A DNA stretch of 64,000 nucleotides from Ustulina deusta. Lineage: Eukaryota; Ascomycota; Sordariomycetes; Xylariales; Xylariaceae. The stretch spans positions 310,001 through 374,000 of the forward strand of contig JAJNNX010000012.1 of the NCBI GenBank assembly GCA_023159155.1, in the 5' to 3' direction. This document shows, in pieces, positions 47,597-59,849 of this stretch (positions are counted from its first letter, which is position 1; each line of letters opens with the position of its first letter). The position numbers and the translations under genes are program-made. The notes beneath the pieces were generated by a model. It searched no databases. It had not been told where the DNA came from and saw only the letters and a list, made by a program, of their open reading frames with translations.

Positions 47597-50062
47597 TTTT
47601 CTCAATTGAGCTCTGGCGACGGAATTGTCTCCTGACAAGTCGTCTCGGCAGCTCACAAACGAGGCAGTTGTGGGAATGAGTAGAGAATGAAAATCTCACT
47701 ACACGTATCACCAGGAAATACGAGCCTTTAGTACCATCCTCGGCATCATTGTCCACAATGTGCCACGTTAGGCCGACTCCAATCCGAGGAGTTAGGGAGG
47801 TCGATGTATATGCAACTCGAGGACCCATTTCTAAAGCTAATAACAATGATATCGATGTCTATTTTATAAGATTTTCATAATTAGGTATGGATATGGATAT
47901 GGTCTGTCCAATCCCCGACCAGCATAGATAGCGAGGGTTGTCTATTGCGGCAGCTATTTTGTTGAGAGCTGCCCAGTTGGTGTACAGAGTGATGTTCGTT
48001 CATACGGGAGCACCGGCATTCAAGAGGTGAGCCCAGCCATGCCAAGAGGCTCATTATCACCTCTACCTGCCGCAATAGGCAATCGGATTGGGAGTTACCA
48101 GGACCTCTGGGGTTGGGGAGGTGCGGAGAATTAGCTATCAAGATTATAGAAACCAGGATGAATGCCACTCGCGTGAGGGGTCGAGAACAAATTAATGTTT
48201 GAATAAAACGCGATTCTTGGAGGAAACATTTTATGATTTTAAAATCACGGGATTTTGTAGTTTCTTACGGATAGGATGCCTATTACGATTTCGATGACGC
48301 TTATTGATTCATGCTGTTGAGTATAGATTTACATTAACTTGTTAAAAGAGGGCCCTTGTTCATATGGCAATTCCTACTCCGAAGCCGTAAGAATTAAATT
48401 GTGTTGTACGTTGTATACAGGTAGGCAGTGGCTCGTGGTAAGCCTACATAAATGTACATATGGACTCGGGATCGAGACGCTGTGGGTGCTTTGACGTAAG
48501 CCGTTCGCGCCAGCTTCGCCGAGTCTAAACTCACTGATAGCGACACTTGAAACAATTATTCGCTCTTGGTTCTGACGTCAGTTGCTTCGACTGATGGGAC
48601 GTGCTCGGTACAAACTTATAGAGGAGACCTATTGAAGATCTATGACGAGGAAAACTAGCACACGAAACTCGGCAACTGTTCTTTTCGGAACTGGCGATAT
48701 TGCAGCATCATATACCGAATTGATGCCCATTAAAGAAGCCAATTGACTCCCGCCACTTACCTTGGGATATAACAAGATCGTTTGAGTAAATGTAGACCGA
48801 GGGAAAAACAGCAACAGGGTTTGTTCTTTCTACAAGAAATCGATATAAGCACGATAGGCCGTGGGTTTCTTGGCAGCACATAAGAATGAAGGCTTCAGCA
48901 GCAGATTGATTTTGTGACCGCTTAGACGGCCTGGAACGCTGTTATATTGATAGATGCCAACTGAATTCATATTATGCCGGCCTGAGTATATATGCTCTGA
49001 AGGGTGATTGTTGCTTACGGGAAGAGAGAATGGACTTGTAGTCAATTCAAAAGAGCCCAAGGTTTGGCGTCCGACTAAGGTGCGAGCCTAGGAATATTAG
49101 AATTTCTTGCTACTGCTCAATGTATAGTTTAGATGCTCCTCTCCCGGTTGGGCCCGATGCGACTTTTCTGCTATTCAATTAACACCTTCTTTCCCCCCTC
49201 CTCTTTCGCCGGTCTTTCGCTTCATGCTTTGGCGTTTCAGAGCCATCTGATCGGGTCGTCGATACCACGAGCAGCGACATAAAGTGCCTCTGATATGGTG
49301 AAAATGAGGGGTAATGGGGTTGAAACTCGAAACATCTGGGTGCTCCGAGAATCTAAACCTTGGGCACCTTGCCCTTCCCTGGCGCGGCCTCAAATTTGGC
49401 TCCTCATTTGTCTTCTTGCTCGAACATGGCTATTCACCGGCAATTGTATCCCCTTTGTTGTTTGCCAAATTCGCGGGCAGACCGGGTGGCAATGCTTGTT
49501 TAAACACGTCTATTTGGCCTTCTCTGGCGGCATTATACGAGCGCGTAGCGAATTCGATAGCTTCGGGTGGTATCGGCTTACTGGCCATGTTGATTTAGGA
49601 TGGAAATATTTAGTAAGTAGAGAATGAAGAGAGGATTCATGTTAGAGAGAGCACGAGGCGCGATGAAATCACTATCGTCATTGGCTTCTTCCTGGCTTAC
49701 CTGCTGCACCAGACCAAGCGCAGAGCATTTTATTGGTAGACATTTTACCGTAAATACTTAGGTACCTATCCCTTCTAAGAAGCCAGTCTTGCCCCGTCTC
49801 GAGTACCTAACCCGCCTAGGGTAAGTACTTTATTTACTGGATCGATAGTGTAGCGATGTACTATAGATATGTCGGCACAGCTTGAAAGGCCCAACTCAAT
49901 TCCGCGGTTAACCGGTCTAAACCTTAGCGTAGCACCGACCTAATGCGAACACCCCAGTGCCTACTTAGTACCTATAGGTACTACCTAGACTAGACTGAAC
50001 GAGCCGATAATCCATGAACGTCATCACCACCCTCCAACTTTCATGGTGAGACTGTTTTCGCC
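47597..50062. other. Intergenic region, about 2.5 kb
   Basis: It includes the M6 promoter side and the promoter of the enoyl-CoA hydratase gene. A 16-bp inverted repeat with one mismatch lies at 47938-47953 and 48067-48082. TACCTATAGGTA-like palindromes cluster at 49757-49990. The plus-strand ORFs at 49295-49627 have no recognisable domain. Confidence 0.45.
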
Positions 50063-51109
50063 ATGTCACGTCGACCGACACTTCGCCTGCTTGTGCCCGC
50101 TTTCCGGCTGGTGCGGCGATATTCAAGCGATGCCGGTCCTTTGATCAACGTCGTGAACCTGGCGGCGCCCAATTCGGGCCATATCCGTGTGCTCGAGCTC
50201 AACCGGCCGGCCGCGCGCAACGCCATCTCCAAAGCCCTGCTCGCCGCGCTACGAGCCGAGATCGACGACGTCCACGCGCAATACACACCCGACGGCGACG
50301 AGAAGCCCGGCGTGGACCAGAAGGGCCCCACGAGGGCCCTGGTCCTGGCGAGCGCCGTCGATGCCAGCTTCTGCGCCGGCGCAGACCTGAAGGAGAGGCG
50401 AGGCTTCACACAAGAAGAGTGAGTGAGTGCATTGCGTTGGATTTCATGGCGCTTCAATGAAGAAGAAGAAGAAGCTGATCCGACTGGCTAATGCTTCCCG
50501 CCCGCCGCCGCCAGAACCGCTCAATTCCTCGCCAACCTCCGCGGCACGTTCTCCTCGCTCTCCGCCCTGCCGATCCCAACCATATCTGCCATCTCGTCGT
50601 TGGCGCTCGGCGGCGGCTTAGAACTCGCCCTGTGCACCCATTTCCGCGTGTTGGCCTCGACCGCCGTCGTCGGTCTGCCCGAGACTCGGCTCGGTATCAT
50701 ACCAGGTGCAGGCGGCACGTACCGGCTGCCCGCCTTGATCGGGCTCCCGCGCGCCCGAGACCTCGTGCTCACCGGCCGGAGGGTTTCTGCGCCAGAGGCA
50801 TACTTCCTCGGTCTCGCCGACCGACTCGTCGAGGTGCTGCCGGACGCGGAGGAGCAAGGACCTGGGTCAAACGTCGAAGAGGGCGTGCTCACGAGGGCGC
50901 GAAGAGCGGCACTGGCCGAGTCCGTTAGGCTTGCCGGCGAGATCTGCGAGGGCGGTCCGATTGCCGTGAGGGCCGGCTTGCAGGCCGTGAGCTGGGCACG
51001 AGAGGAGGTTGAAGATGCGATGTACCAACGAGTTGTAAAGAGCGAGGATCGGGACGAAGCCCTCGAGGCTTTCAAGGAGAAGAGGAAACCTGTGTTTAAG
51101 GGAAGGTAA
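50063..51109 (+). CDS. Mitochondrial enoyl-CoA hydratase/isomerase, AUH (methylglutaconyl-CoA hydratase) type
   Basis: Exons 50063-50418 and 50515-51109 give 316 residues. The N-terminus (MSRRPTLRLLVPAFRLVRRYSS) is Arg-rich without acidic residues, a mitochondrial presequence. The crotonase fold follows: LELNRPAARNAISKALL, the oxyanion segment ASFCAGADLKER, then ALGGGLELALCTHF and GLPETRLGIIPGAGGTYRL, carrying the two Glu residues used in hydration. The AGGTYRLPALIG stretch is typical of AUH-type 3-methylglutaconyl-CoA hydratases of leucine breakdown, although a general short-chain hydratase cannot be excluded. The C-terminal KSEDRDEALEAFKEKRKPVFKGR is the standard ending. The 96-nt intron contains a GAA repeat. 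Confidence 0.9.
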
Positions 51110-51812
51110 AATGGAGATGAAAAGAAATGCCCTATTAAGTTGCCTACCGCCACTACGACAAACATATCCCACTTAAAAAGACCAGATGATTCAATTAAGA
51201 GCTATGGTTAGTCAAGCTCGAGATTTGGACTATTCGACCCGAGCAAGATTACACGACACCCTTCCAGGTTCTATTATGAAGGGTTTGTATGGCAATACCT
51301 AATTACCGGAGTTACTGGTTGTTGCAGCAACGACAGGAGTACAATGATATCTAATGCAGCTTAATAATTGTTGAGGTAACAAGGCAATCGTTAATCTATA
51401 TAAAGTAGGTCAGGTCTATAACACACATAGAATGTGAGGGTGTCTCTGGCTACTTTGATATCTAGCTCCAATCACTTTTTTCTGACTCCGAGTTCGTGTG
51501 CTCACCTGGTTTCCCTCCGTCTCCTCGCGGTGCTGGGTCCTTATTGGCCTCGATTTCGGCTCGACTAGATGAATTGCCCTCTCCCTCGTCCTCATCTCCT
51601 TCTTTCTCTCCCCTTTCCTCTTCCTTTGTTTCATTTGCCTCCTTCTCGCCCTCTTTTTTCGGAAGTATTCGAACCATCGATTTTGCCCTTCACTTCTCCA
51701 TACTGGCGGATCTTCTGCCTCTTGTTAGTAGTATCTTTGCCACCCCTTTTGACCTCCTTCTTTTCCTTCTTATTTATCGTACGCAAGTCCATCTTGATCC
51801 CCCTCTTGATCG
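51110..51812. other. Low-complexity region 3' of the HVA1-like fragment
   Basis: On the minus strand it reads in changing frames as Lys/Glu-rich sequence (for example 51462-51677, KEGEKEANETKEEERGEKEGDEDEGEG). This could be a frameshifted C-terminal tail of the HVA1-like protein or simple-sequence purine DNA. Confidence 0.4.
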
Positions 51813-52129
51813 TTAGCCTCTTCGGTCTCTTCCGTCTCCATTGGCATTCGTCTCTAGACCCTCTTGACTCTCGATTTTGCCCTTGCTACGGCGGTGGCTC
51901 CCGTCACTATCTTCTTTACTCTGATTTTCGACGGCCCTCGTTTCTACGGTCGGCTCTGAAGCTCGCCTGACCACATCGTTCCCAGACCGCTCGACGTGTA
52001 CAGCCAGGTTATCAGACGATGCATTCTTCTTGATCATGTTGCCGCACTTTTGCTCGATCGTGATTTCCCCTTGGTCATTTGTCTCGGCAACTGTGCCACC
52101 GCGGGCGCCACCTCCCCAGCTCCAAGAGA
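51813..52129 (-). CDS. HVA1/DUF2945 (TUDOR-like) domain fragment, 5' exon unresolved
   Basis: An exon beginning after the acceptor at 52130 codes SWSWGGGARGGTVAET, GEITIEQKCGNMIKKNAS and AVHVERSGNDVVRRASE in one open frame, ending at a stop at 51813. This order (WxWGxGxxxGTV, then a strand with K/RGN..KKNA, then VHVERSGNDVVK) matches the fungal hypervirulence-associated TUDOR domain (DUF2945), usually a small protein with a short first exon MxxKxGDK. I could not find a credible first exon upstream, where the DNA is AT-rich with stops, so the call may be a 5'-truncated or decayed gene. The C-terminal part is Lys/Asp/Arg-rich and disordered. The function of the family is poorly known; the name comes from a basidiomycete factor. 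Confidence 0.5.
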
Positions 52130-54503
52130 CTGTAGTTGTATTTATTATGAGCGAACCTGCTGATCGAAGGGGATAGGGATGGGGAATGTAGTTTAGGAAA
52201 TGCGTTTACTTTAAATTTGCGTGCATTTGTCTCTATTTTTAGGGTTGTTAGTAGTTATTATTCTAAAGTTTTAATATAACTTAGACCGTTAATGTTATCT
52301 AACAGGTGTTGGTTTTATTTTTTTTTATTTTTTTTCAAAAGTCATTAGTAAATTTGTGTTCGGCCCTGTCAGACTAGGATGCATCACAACCATGATCATC
52401 ATTGTTTTAGTGAGCATCTCTCCGAAATCGATTCGATCGGGAATGGTGGCTACTCTACGCGATGGTTCAAGTTGTTCCAGAACCCTAAAAGTGGTAATCT
52501 ACCTAGTACTGGAGGAGAAGAAGCAAGCTGCGGCCGCTAACGCATAACAAGGGCGAGGCTCCTACGTGCAACTACCTAGATACTGGACCGGAATTCTACT
52601 TATATGTTTTGGATATCTTCATTCCAACTTCACCTAGTCCTATTACGGGCATACCTCCGCGTTATTCCCCAAGGGCTAGTCTAATGACGCCATTATGTTG
52701 CTTATCTTAGGTATTAGAATCCCATCAATCTAGTAGTGTAGCGTAATTGGGTATACGCCAGAGTTGTCCTGGGCTTTTCCAAACCTTTCCCTCTATGGAA
52801 ACTGCTCCGGCATTCGAACTGGCATGATGGAGTCCAAGACAAGGAACTCCTACCTAGTATACCTAGGTACATAGGAGTGTAGCCCAGCCGATGAGGATCT
52901 TACGAACAGCGCTCTAAAGCATACACGTACACGTAGTGTAAGGCAACTAATGTAAGCAGGTACTCAACTTGCGAACGTAAATCGTCACCAATTCTGCACA
53001 AAGGGCCCCCCAACCGATCGCAATAGTACTAGTAGAATTCGACCTGTGTAATTATACTTAGCTCTAAGCGAACATATAATACGAAACTTCGTCGGGAATG
53101 TTACTATGTATGCCATTCATGTATGCCGCCCAATGCTCACGGCGCAAGTAGTAAATCGTGGAGAACAAAAGACTAACTTGTTTTAAATAAAGGACGACGA
53201 GATGCCCTAGTGTACAAGCTATCGAGATACTTGATCTACGCCGAAGATTCCCTATCGAGTTCATCCTTAACTTTAGCAGAAAACTTATCTAAATTTTGTT
53301 AAGCTTACATTACCTGAAGCAGTTACACGCCTGCAGATCAGGAACACTTTAGAGGAATATGAGTTACCAAGCAGCTTGACACCGTAACAATAACTTATTG
53401 GCCGAGACTTTCTGCCCTGACAGTGTAAGAAATGTACACTAAGCTGCAACGCTGGTAGATCCTGGATGCTGATTAGGGTTAGTTAGGTCAATGGCTGGCG
53501 TCATGGTCTGAGCAGCTAGACTGTGTTAGTGTAGCTGTAGCGCAGCAATCGGGTCCCAGATATTTGGCTCGATGACACTAGCTTACCAATCTGCTTTGCC
53601 AAGAGTATACTACCTACTTTCTATCTAGTATGCTAATGTTGTGCATGTACACGTGCGATAAAGTCTTGCCCTGTCCCTGTTCCTGGCTGGCTGTCATGTA
53701 CGGTAGTGCATCATTATTATTAGCACAACCCGTAAACCAACGCAGAGTTCATGGCGTACACAGTAACTGTTGAGTCTATCATAATCAAAGGTGATCTTTG
53801 CTTACGCCTTGAGCCGGAGAGATAACGTGTACTCAGTGAGAGCTCTGCGGCAGACACTAACCAGACAGCTTTACAAGTAACTACGCGGACTCTAACTCGT
53901 ACCATCGCTCCTTGGTATAGTTTAACACCTACCAATCCTGAGTACTGGCTCCCAATCCTCTGGGTATTGGTTCGAATCCTACTCGCGCTATTGCTACATG
54001 TACGTATACAATCAGGTTGGCACCTTTATCTTCCCCATTCGAGTCAAGACTCCCGTGGCCCTAACGATTACGATTGCTGGGCGCTTCCAACATGAAATGC
54101 CGATTGTCCACCTGCCTTAGCTATTCGTATACTGCTCCACAGGCAGAACCGGACTCGTCTGGCCTCTGTTTCCATATAATAAAGACGAGAGAACCTTAGG
54201 TGACTTGCTAACCATTTCACTATCAAAATTGATACCATCCCCCTCCACCACAGGTCTATAACGGCTTCCCGCCACGCTCAGACAACGATGTTGACTAGGT
54301 AGAGAGGCATTCATCATCCTAGTGTCTACCAATAGAGCCAGGCATACTCGGAATTCTTTACGAGGAACTAGACAGGCCGCACAGAAAATACTGGACAAAT
54401 ATAATAGTGTACGACCTAAAATCTCCAGAATGTCAATGTAATAAGGAGTCGATACCCAGCCTTCATTATCGACACACTCGTCCATCTAGGGGGTCCCATC
54501 GCG
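52130..54503. other. Intergenic region, about 2.4 kb
   Basis: AT-rich, with TACCTAGGTA at 52860-52869. A tRNA B-box-like GGTTCGAATCC occurs near 53970, but no cloverleaf could be folded. It should also contain the promoter of the PTH11-like gene. No supported gene was seen. Confidence 0.45.
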
Positions 54504-56133
54504 ATGGCAGTGGGTTTGATCGTGGAGTCCTCAATATGGTATGCCCTTACAGTTGTGGTGGTACTAGGCAGAATGTAAGTTCCTCTGTCCTTCTTCTCCT
54601 GCTGATACCTTCGGTGTCATGCTCACCCTATCTCGGCAGTGGATCCCGCAAAGTACTATTAGGGTCATTCAGGAAGTTCCAAATCGACGATATGTTGATG
54701 CTGATGGCTGTGGCCACGGACACTGCCCTCCTCATCGGACTGAACATCCTATCCACTAAGAAAAGCAACCTTATCGATCCCAATGATCCTCCTATACTCA
54801 CCCCGGAGGATATCGAGGAGAGAGTATTTGGCTCCAAGCTGGTCTTGGTTGTCGGTGCGTATTGCAGCCTCCCGTGCCCGATCCATTAGTCTTCTTGTCT
54901 CGTGTGGTCGAGTAGGCTCTACAAGACTCAACTGATAGATCTCGACTAACCCGTCTCTACGCACGCAGAGCAAATGCAGATTGCCACCACCTGGCTTGTC
55001 AAGGCATGCCTCTTGATCATGTATAGCCGCTTAACGTCAGTGGCCTCATCTGTCACACACTATCTCGGCTAACAAATCGCAGGTTCAGCAAGGTTCAGAA
55101 ATTATCTGTAAAACTTGTTGCAGGTTATGTAGTCTTCGGTTTCGTCCTGATGGAGGTGGGTGGTTGTTGAATCCTTTGGTTACGCCCTAGAAAAGGGGTT
55201 CGCATTACCTACTCCGGCTGCGCCTGATTTGTCGGCGGTCACCTAACACCTGATCCCGTAGATATTATACTTGGCCGTTTGGTGCAGACCTTTCCACCAA
55301 TATTGGGTAGTTCCTCCTGAAAATAGTATGTCGATGTTTTACTACTACCCTCCCATATCGTTTTATATTGCATTAGGGAATTCCCGCGCTAACTTTATAA
55401 CCCTAGTTCAATGCTCTGCCGCAACGAACCACCTTATCACCAATGCGGTCCTCAACATCTCCTCGGATCTGTTCATTCTCATCATACCATTGCCCGTTTT
55501 ACTCGAGATAAATATTCCCACAAAGAAGAAAATCGTCCTTTGCGCCATATTTGCTCTAGGTCTCTTCACAGTAAGTCGAAAATTCTCAACCTTCCACGAT
55601 GCTCAGTAGAAGACTAGCAGCATGCAGACCCAGGCAATTTCATCTGGCCACAAATGATGTGATATAAATTAATCTAAGTCGCTCCTCAGATCGGCGCCGC
55701 CGTCGCGAATAAATACTACAGCTTCAGGGAGCCCTTTGGAAACCAGTGGCCATCCTGGTACATCCGCGAGTCTTCGACGGCGCTCATCGTCTCGAACGTT
55801 CCCTTCCTATGGACGACAGTGCGCTTCATATTTAGATTAACGTCTAGTCGCGAGTCACTCGCGCCCAAAACGCAATTGCGTCCTGGGTTGGAAACAGCGT
55901 ACGGGCATAACAAGAGCGTCAACCACAACACCGTCATATCTCGGGGGGCGAACGATTTCAACGAATTTAGACCGTTGGATAGCCACGAGGATATTAATTA
56001 TTACAACGACAACGTGCCGTTAAAGATATATAGGCGTCAGGAAGTCCACATCACGTGCGAGGTCAGCGATGGGACATCTGTACATACACGGCCTAGTAGA
56101 GATCACGTTTCTCCCAATACCGCAAGCATTTGA
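54504..56133 (+). CDS. PTH11-like integral membrane receptor (second copy in the window)
   Basis: Seven exons, 54504-54574, 54640-54854, 54969-55035, 55083-55155, 55262-55325, 55407-55570 and 55690-56133, join with consistent phase to 365 residues. Family landmarks: FRKFQIDDMLMLMAVATDTALLI, EQMQIATTWLVKACLLIMYSRLT, VKLVAGYVVFGFVLMEILYLAVWCRPFHQYW, CSAATNHLITNAVLNISSDLFILIIPLPVLL, then KKKIVLCAIFALGLFTIGAAVANKYYS. That matches seven transmembrane helices of the fungal rhodopsin-like domain. The C-terminal about 110 residues are a polar cytosolic tail. It is probably a plasma-membrane sensor coupled to G-protein/cAMP signalling; the ligand is unknown. It differs from the 6.8-8.0 kb copy in intron number and sequence, so it is not a recent duplicate. 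The 3' end after HITCEVSDG could be extended by an unseen intron. Confidence 0.83.
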
Positions 56134-56898
56134 CGTTACAAAGCAGATTCTGATATCAAGTCTTTCTCCCCATGCATCACAGGGCGACTCCAAGTTGTTG
56201 GCCTTGCTCGTGGCCGTTGCGGCGAAAATCTACAGACCATTCGGGACTTTGTCGAGGGTGAGTGGCAACCGATGATGATTAGACGGCCCTTTACATATTC
56301 AAACACGTCGCGCGACTGGCATGTTGCCGTCTACGCGATTCATCGCTTATCGTGGGCTAGTAATAGGCTCCTATCTTAGACTGGCGAGGGAAATTGCTCA
56401 CTAACTAGGTTCACCATGGCCGGTCCCCGTCAGCCAGCCCTATTGCAATCTGCGAGAAGATCGTATAAACAGTAACGATTCGTCCAGAAGATCAGCCGAC
56501 AATTTGTTGTTGTAATCGACAACACAATCGCGATAAATAATTCATTAGCAGATGTGGTATGTTCTGTTTATCCCCTTGTGTACAGCAATATCGTACAGGC
56601 TTGTTTGAATTACGATAGGTATTAACCACGCGGCACTGCTCCCTACTGAGTGTCCGAAGAAGAAGAAGAAGAAGAAAAAGAATTTAACACAGAAAATTCA
56701 ACTCGCGTATATTATGTCTATTATGATATGCAGCTCTACTTGTGTGCCATATCCAGGCGCCGCGCCATGACTGAATAATGAGGTCTAACGCCAACCGGAG
56801 ATGCGTATTTGATATATACCAAAGCAGGTCGAAGAGGGGTCGTTTGAACCATGAGTTTCTATGAATTTCCCCCCATCCCCCCCATTTTTTTTTTCGCC
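56134..56898. other. Convergent intergenic region, 765 bp
   Basis: It separates the 3' ends of the PTH11-like gene (+) and the MFS gene (-). It has an (AGA)n tract near 56660. No gene was seen; the 56851-57369 plus-strand ORF is antisense to the MFS gene. Confidence 0.45.
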
Positions 56899-58537
56899 CT
56901 AGATCTTCACCATCTTAAACCCGACCTGCACCCCGCGCGCGGCCACCAGGACTACGGCGGCAAGGGTTATCGTGACGCCCGTGAAGAGCTTCAGACCGAG
57001 ATACTCGCCGTTCTGGGCGGTGACGATGGCGCCGCCGACGGGAGAGCCGGTGAGGGCGCCCAGGGAGCTGACGAACAGCAGGACGCCGCTCCGCGCGCCG
57101 ATCTGGCGCAGGTCGCTTATCTGCGCGATGACGGCCGGGGCCAGCGAGATGAAGGCGCCGGAAGTGAACCCGTAGACGGCGCCGAAGGCGAGTGTCGTGC
57201 CCGTGGTATTGCCCGGAACCCAGAGCGCGAGCGTGATGATGCCCGAGAGCGCGGCAATGGTGATCATCGTGTTGAAGCGGCCCACGCGATCGGCGGCGAT
57301 GCCGGGGATGATACGGCCGGGGATACTGGTGCGTCGCATGTTAGTCTGGATAAGAACGGTGATGCATAAGCGATGAGGGTCTTCTTACCTGACCGCGTTC
57401 ACGATGGGCAATATGTATGGGATCAGTACTGGGTCGACACCTTGCTGCTGCGCTTGAATATTGAGGTAGTTGAAGGGTAGGTACAAGCCCCAGAAGAAGA
57501 AGAAGGCGGCCACGACCACGAGGGCAAACCTGAGTTCGGTCAACGGGGTGATGAGCTCGGAGAAGTGGAAGGGTGTCGGTCGAGGCGGCAGGCGGGACTT
57601 CACAGTGAAGGAACCGATACCACAGAACAGGAGCACGATGAATCCGAGGATGCGCACCGTCCACGGGAAGCCGATCATGGGGATGAGGTGGCTCATGAGG
57701 ATGGGCAAAACGATGCCGCCCACCGAAGATCCTGCCACCACAATGCCTAGCGCAGCGGCTCGGTACCTATAGAACCATGTGATGGTCGAGTTGCTGGCAC
57801 AGTTGAATACGGCCGCGGCCCCGACGCCCATGACGACACCCTGCGACAGGATGATCTGGTAGTACTTGGTAGAGAGGGAGAGGACCATGAGGCCGAACGA
57901 ATAGATGATGGTGCCGATCGGTAGGATCCAACGAGTTCCGTAGCTGTCGAAGAGACGGCCCATGACGAGATTGGATCCCGTGACGAGGAAGGCTTGCAGC
58001 GAGGTGATCCACGTTATGTCCGAAGTGGTGTAGTCGGACAGCGGTCCGTTGACATAGTACTCGACGAAGACTCCCGAGCAGTTCACGATACCGAATGAGC
58101 AGAACAGAATCAACGCCCCGCCCACGACTACCAACCACTGCAATATATCCTGTCAGTAACTGACTATCTCTACGGGGGAATTGGCCTTGAGAGGATCTGA
58201 AATGCTTCAAAACCAACAACGAGAAAACCAGGGTTCCGCTCCCGAAAAAAGAGCCAAAACAACGGCTATGGGTTCAGAAAACACTTACAGCCTCCAGACC
58301 ACCATCTGGGAAGTCATCTGGACTGAGACCCGGGGGCGCGGGCTGCTGTGATGGTACGTCGGCGCTGCCTTTCTCTAAGTCGTCTTTCGAATTTTCCCGT
58401 GATGATACTTGCTCTATCGCCGTCTGCTCTATGGAGTTTTTCTCCGACGACTCGGCTGTTTCGTTTTCCGCCTTTGTCGATATGTCGAAATATTGGTCCT
58501 GGTGGATCGTAGACGATTCAGTGTCAGAGTTAGGCAT
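56899..58537 (-). CDS. MFS transporter, monocarboxylate-transporter-like (MCT/MCH type)
   Basis: Three minus-strand exons, 58537-58289, 58137-57389 and 57325-56899, give 474 residues. The first exon is an acidic Ser/Glu-rich cytosolic N-terminus ending FPDGGLEA, the standard lead-in of fungal MCT homologues (PDGGxxAW). The second starts WLVVVGGALILFCSFG and includes the long GSNLVMGRLFDSYGTRW loop (motif A region). NSTITWFYRYRAAALGIVVAGSSVGG is the characteristic helix 4-5 stretch. The third exon begins across a split Ser codon: SIPGRIIPGIAADRVGRFN. Twelve helices are expected at the plasma membrane or vacuole. Yeast Mch proteins and animal MCTs handle monocarboxylates or riboflavin; the substrate here is open. 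No partner metabolic genes lie next to it. Confidence 0.88.
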
Positions 58538-59849
58538 TTTCGCTGTCTGTCGTCGGTATTTTCCTCGCGGACAAAGCTCACTTCTGGTTGGTGAACCCGG
58601 TAGGGAATATTTCTTATATATCTCGGGGGTATTATTGTATATGTACTCCAATTCATCTACCAACTCTGTGTAGTAAGACTCAACTCTTACTACATGTGTC
58701 GCTGTGAAAAACACGTGGAGGAATCAGGATGGAAGTTGGACGGATCTACCAGCATAAGCCAAACAGGATTTACGAGAATTACTCAAGAGTGCTGGAAGTC
58801 TTCTGCACGGTTGAAATGAACGTGGTTATAATTGTCAGGGACACTACAATCGGGTTCGGAGCCCGTTCAAGCGGCTCGGGGTTACGATCTGCGAAGGTTA
58901 GGAATTTCCTCTTCTTTTTTCTTGTTTGTTTTTTGCTTCTTTTCTAGGTTATGGGCACCAAATGAACCGGCCGTAGTTAAGCGGTCCCGAGTGACTCGAC
59001 CCGGTTTACAGAATCGGCAATTTATACGACCAAGCAAACCATCATCTTACTATATTCCGGGGTAGGCGCGGGATGGGTAAAAGGCATTGGCGGATGCTTT
59101 TGCGCTATGCGAAGAGGCGAAAGGCCGAAGTCCAAGTCTTGGCAAACACTACAATCGAAGCTAGCCTGCAGCTGGAAACCGCTTGCTACATCCGAGATTC
59201 ATTTGCGAACCCGATCACGAGCCTGCTTAAACTGGCATTTGAATGGTATGTAGATGTAGGTAAATTTTAGGCTTGGGTTTGTAGAGCTATAATCGAGGTA
59301 GTTCATTCCGTGCCTTCTTCTTTTCTTTTAATTCTCATAGCGGAAAGAGAGAATTAGGAGGAGTTATCTTCTCGTCACTCTTACTAATTAAAACTCACAC
59401 AGTACATAAACCATGATGTTGAGGCTGTCAGGCACCACGTCACACGGGTGAACCACGGTGTTGGGTCTACCTATCTAGATCTGGCTAATGCGTATGGTTA
59501 ACACCGAGATCTCCGGACATAATCTAACAGCCGAGCTTATGCAATAAGTTAGCAGAAAACCTGAGAACAGCCAGGACAAAGTACCACTGTTCCATTTTCT
59601 TGCTTCGGATCGAATACAGGCATTCGGCGACCAAGTCTAGCACCTTGGGCTTCATGTCGTAATGCGAGTGATGATACAGCCAAGCCCCTTCATGTCATGG
59701 AAGCAGGAAAGGCGGGGTATAATTCTTCCGAGTTATTACAAAGGGAGCTCCCATGGAGGGCTTCTCCGATATACACATCTATAACTGGTATTCACTCATC
59801 GTACAAGTTGTAGAGGTCGTAACATGCTGCGACCTTACATACGACATCA
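58538..59849. other. Intergenic region, about 1.3 kb
   Basis: It should hold the MFS promoter and the 3' UTR of AIM24 (minus strand). Plus-strand ORFs (58729-58947, 58832-59065, 59073-59270) look random. Nothing else was recognised. Confidence 0.45.

Noticed and set aside
49295..49627. Plus-strand overlapping ORFs of 110 and 95 codons
   Set aside because: Two frames open over the same DNA, neither with a known motif or plausible neighbours to splice to.
53880..54000. Possible tRNA (GGTTCGAATCC B-box, TAGTTTAAC-like A-box)
   Set aside because: The T-stem has mismatches, and no matching 7-bp acceptor stem or standard anticodon arm could be formed; at most a tRNA relic.
56851..57369. Plus-strand ORF of 172 codons
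   Set aside because: Antisense to the third exon of the MCT-like transporter.
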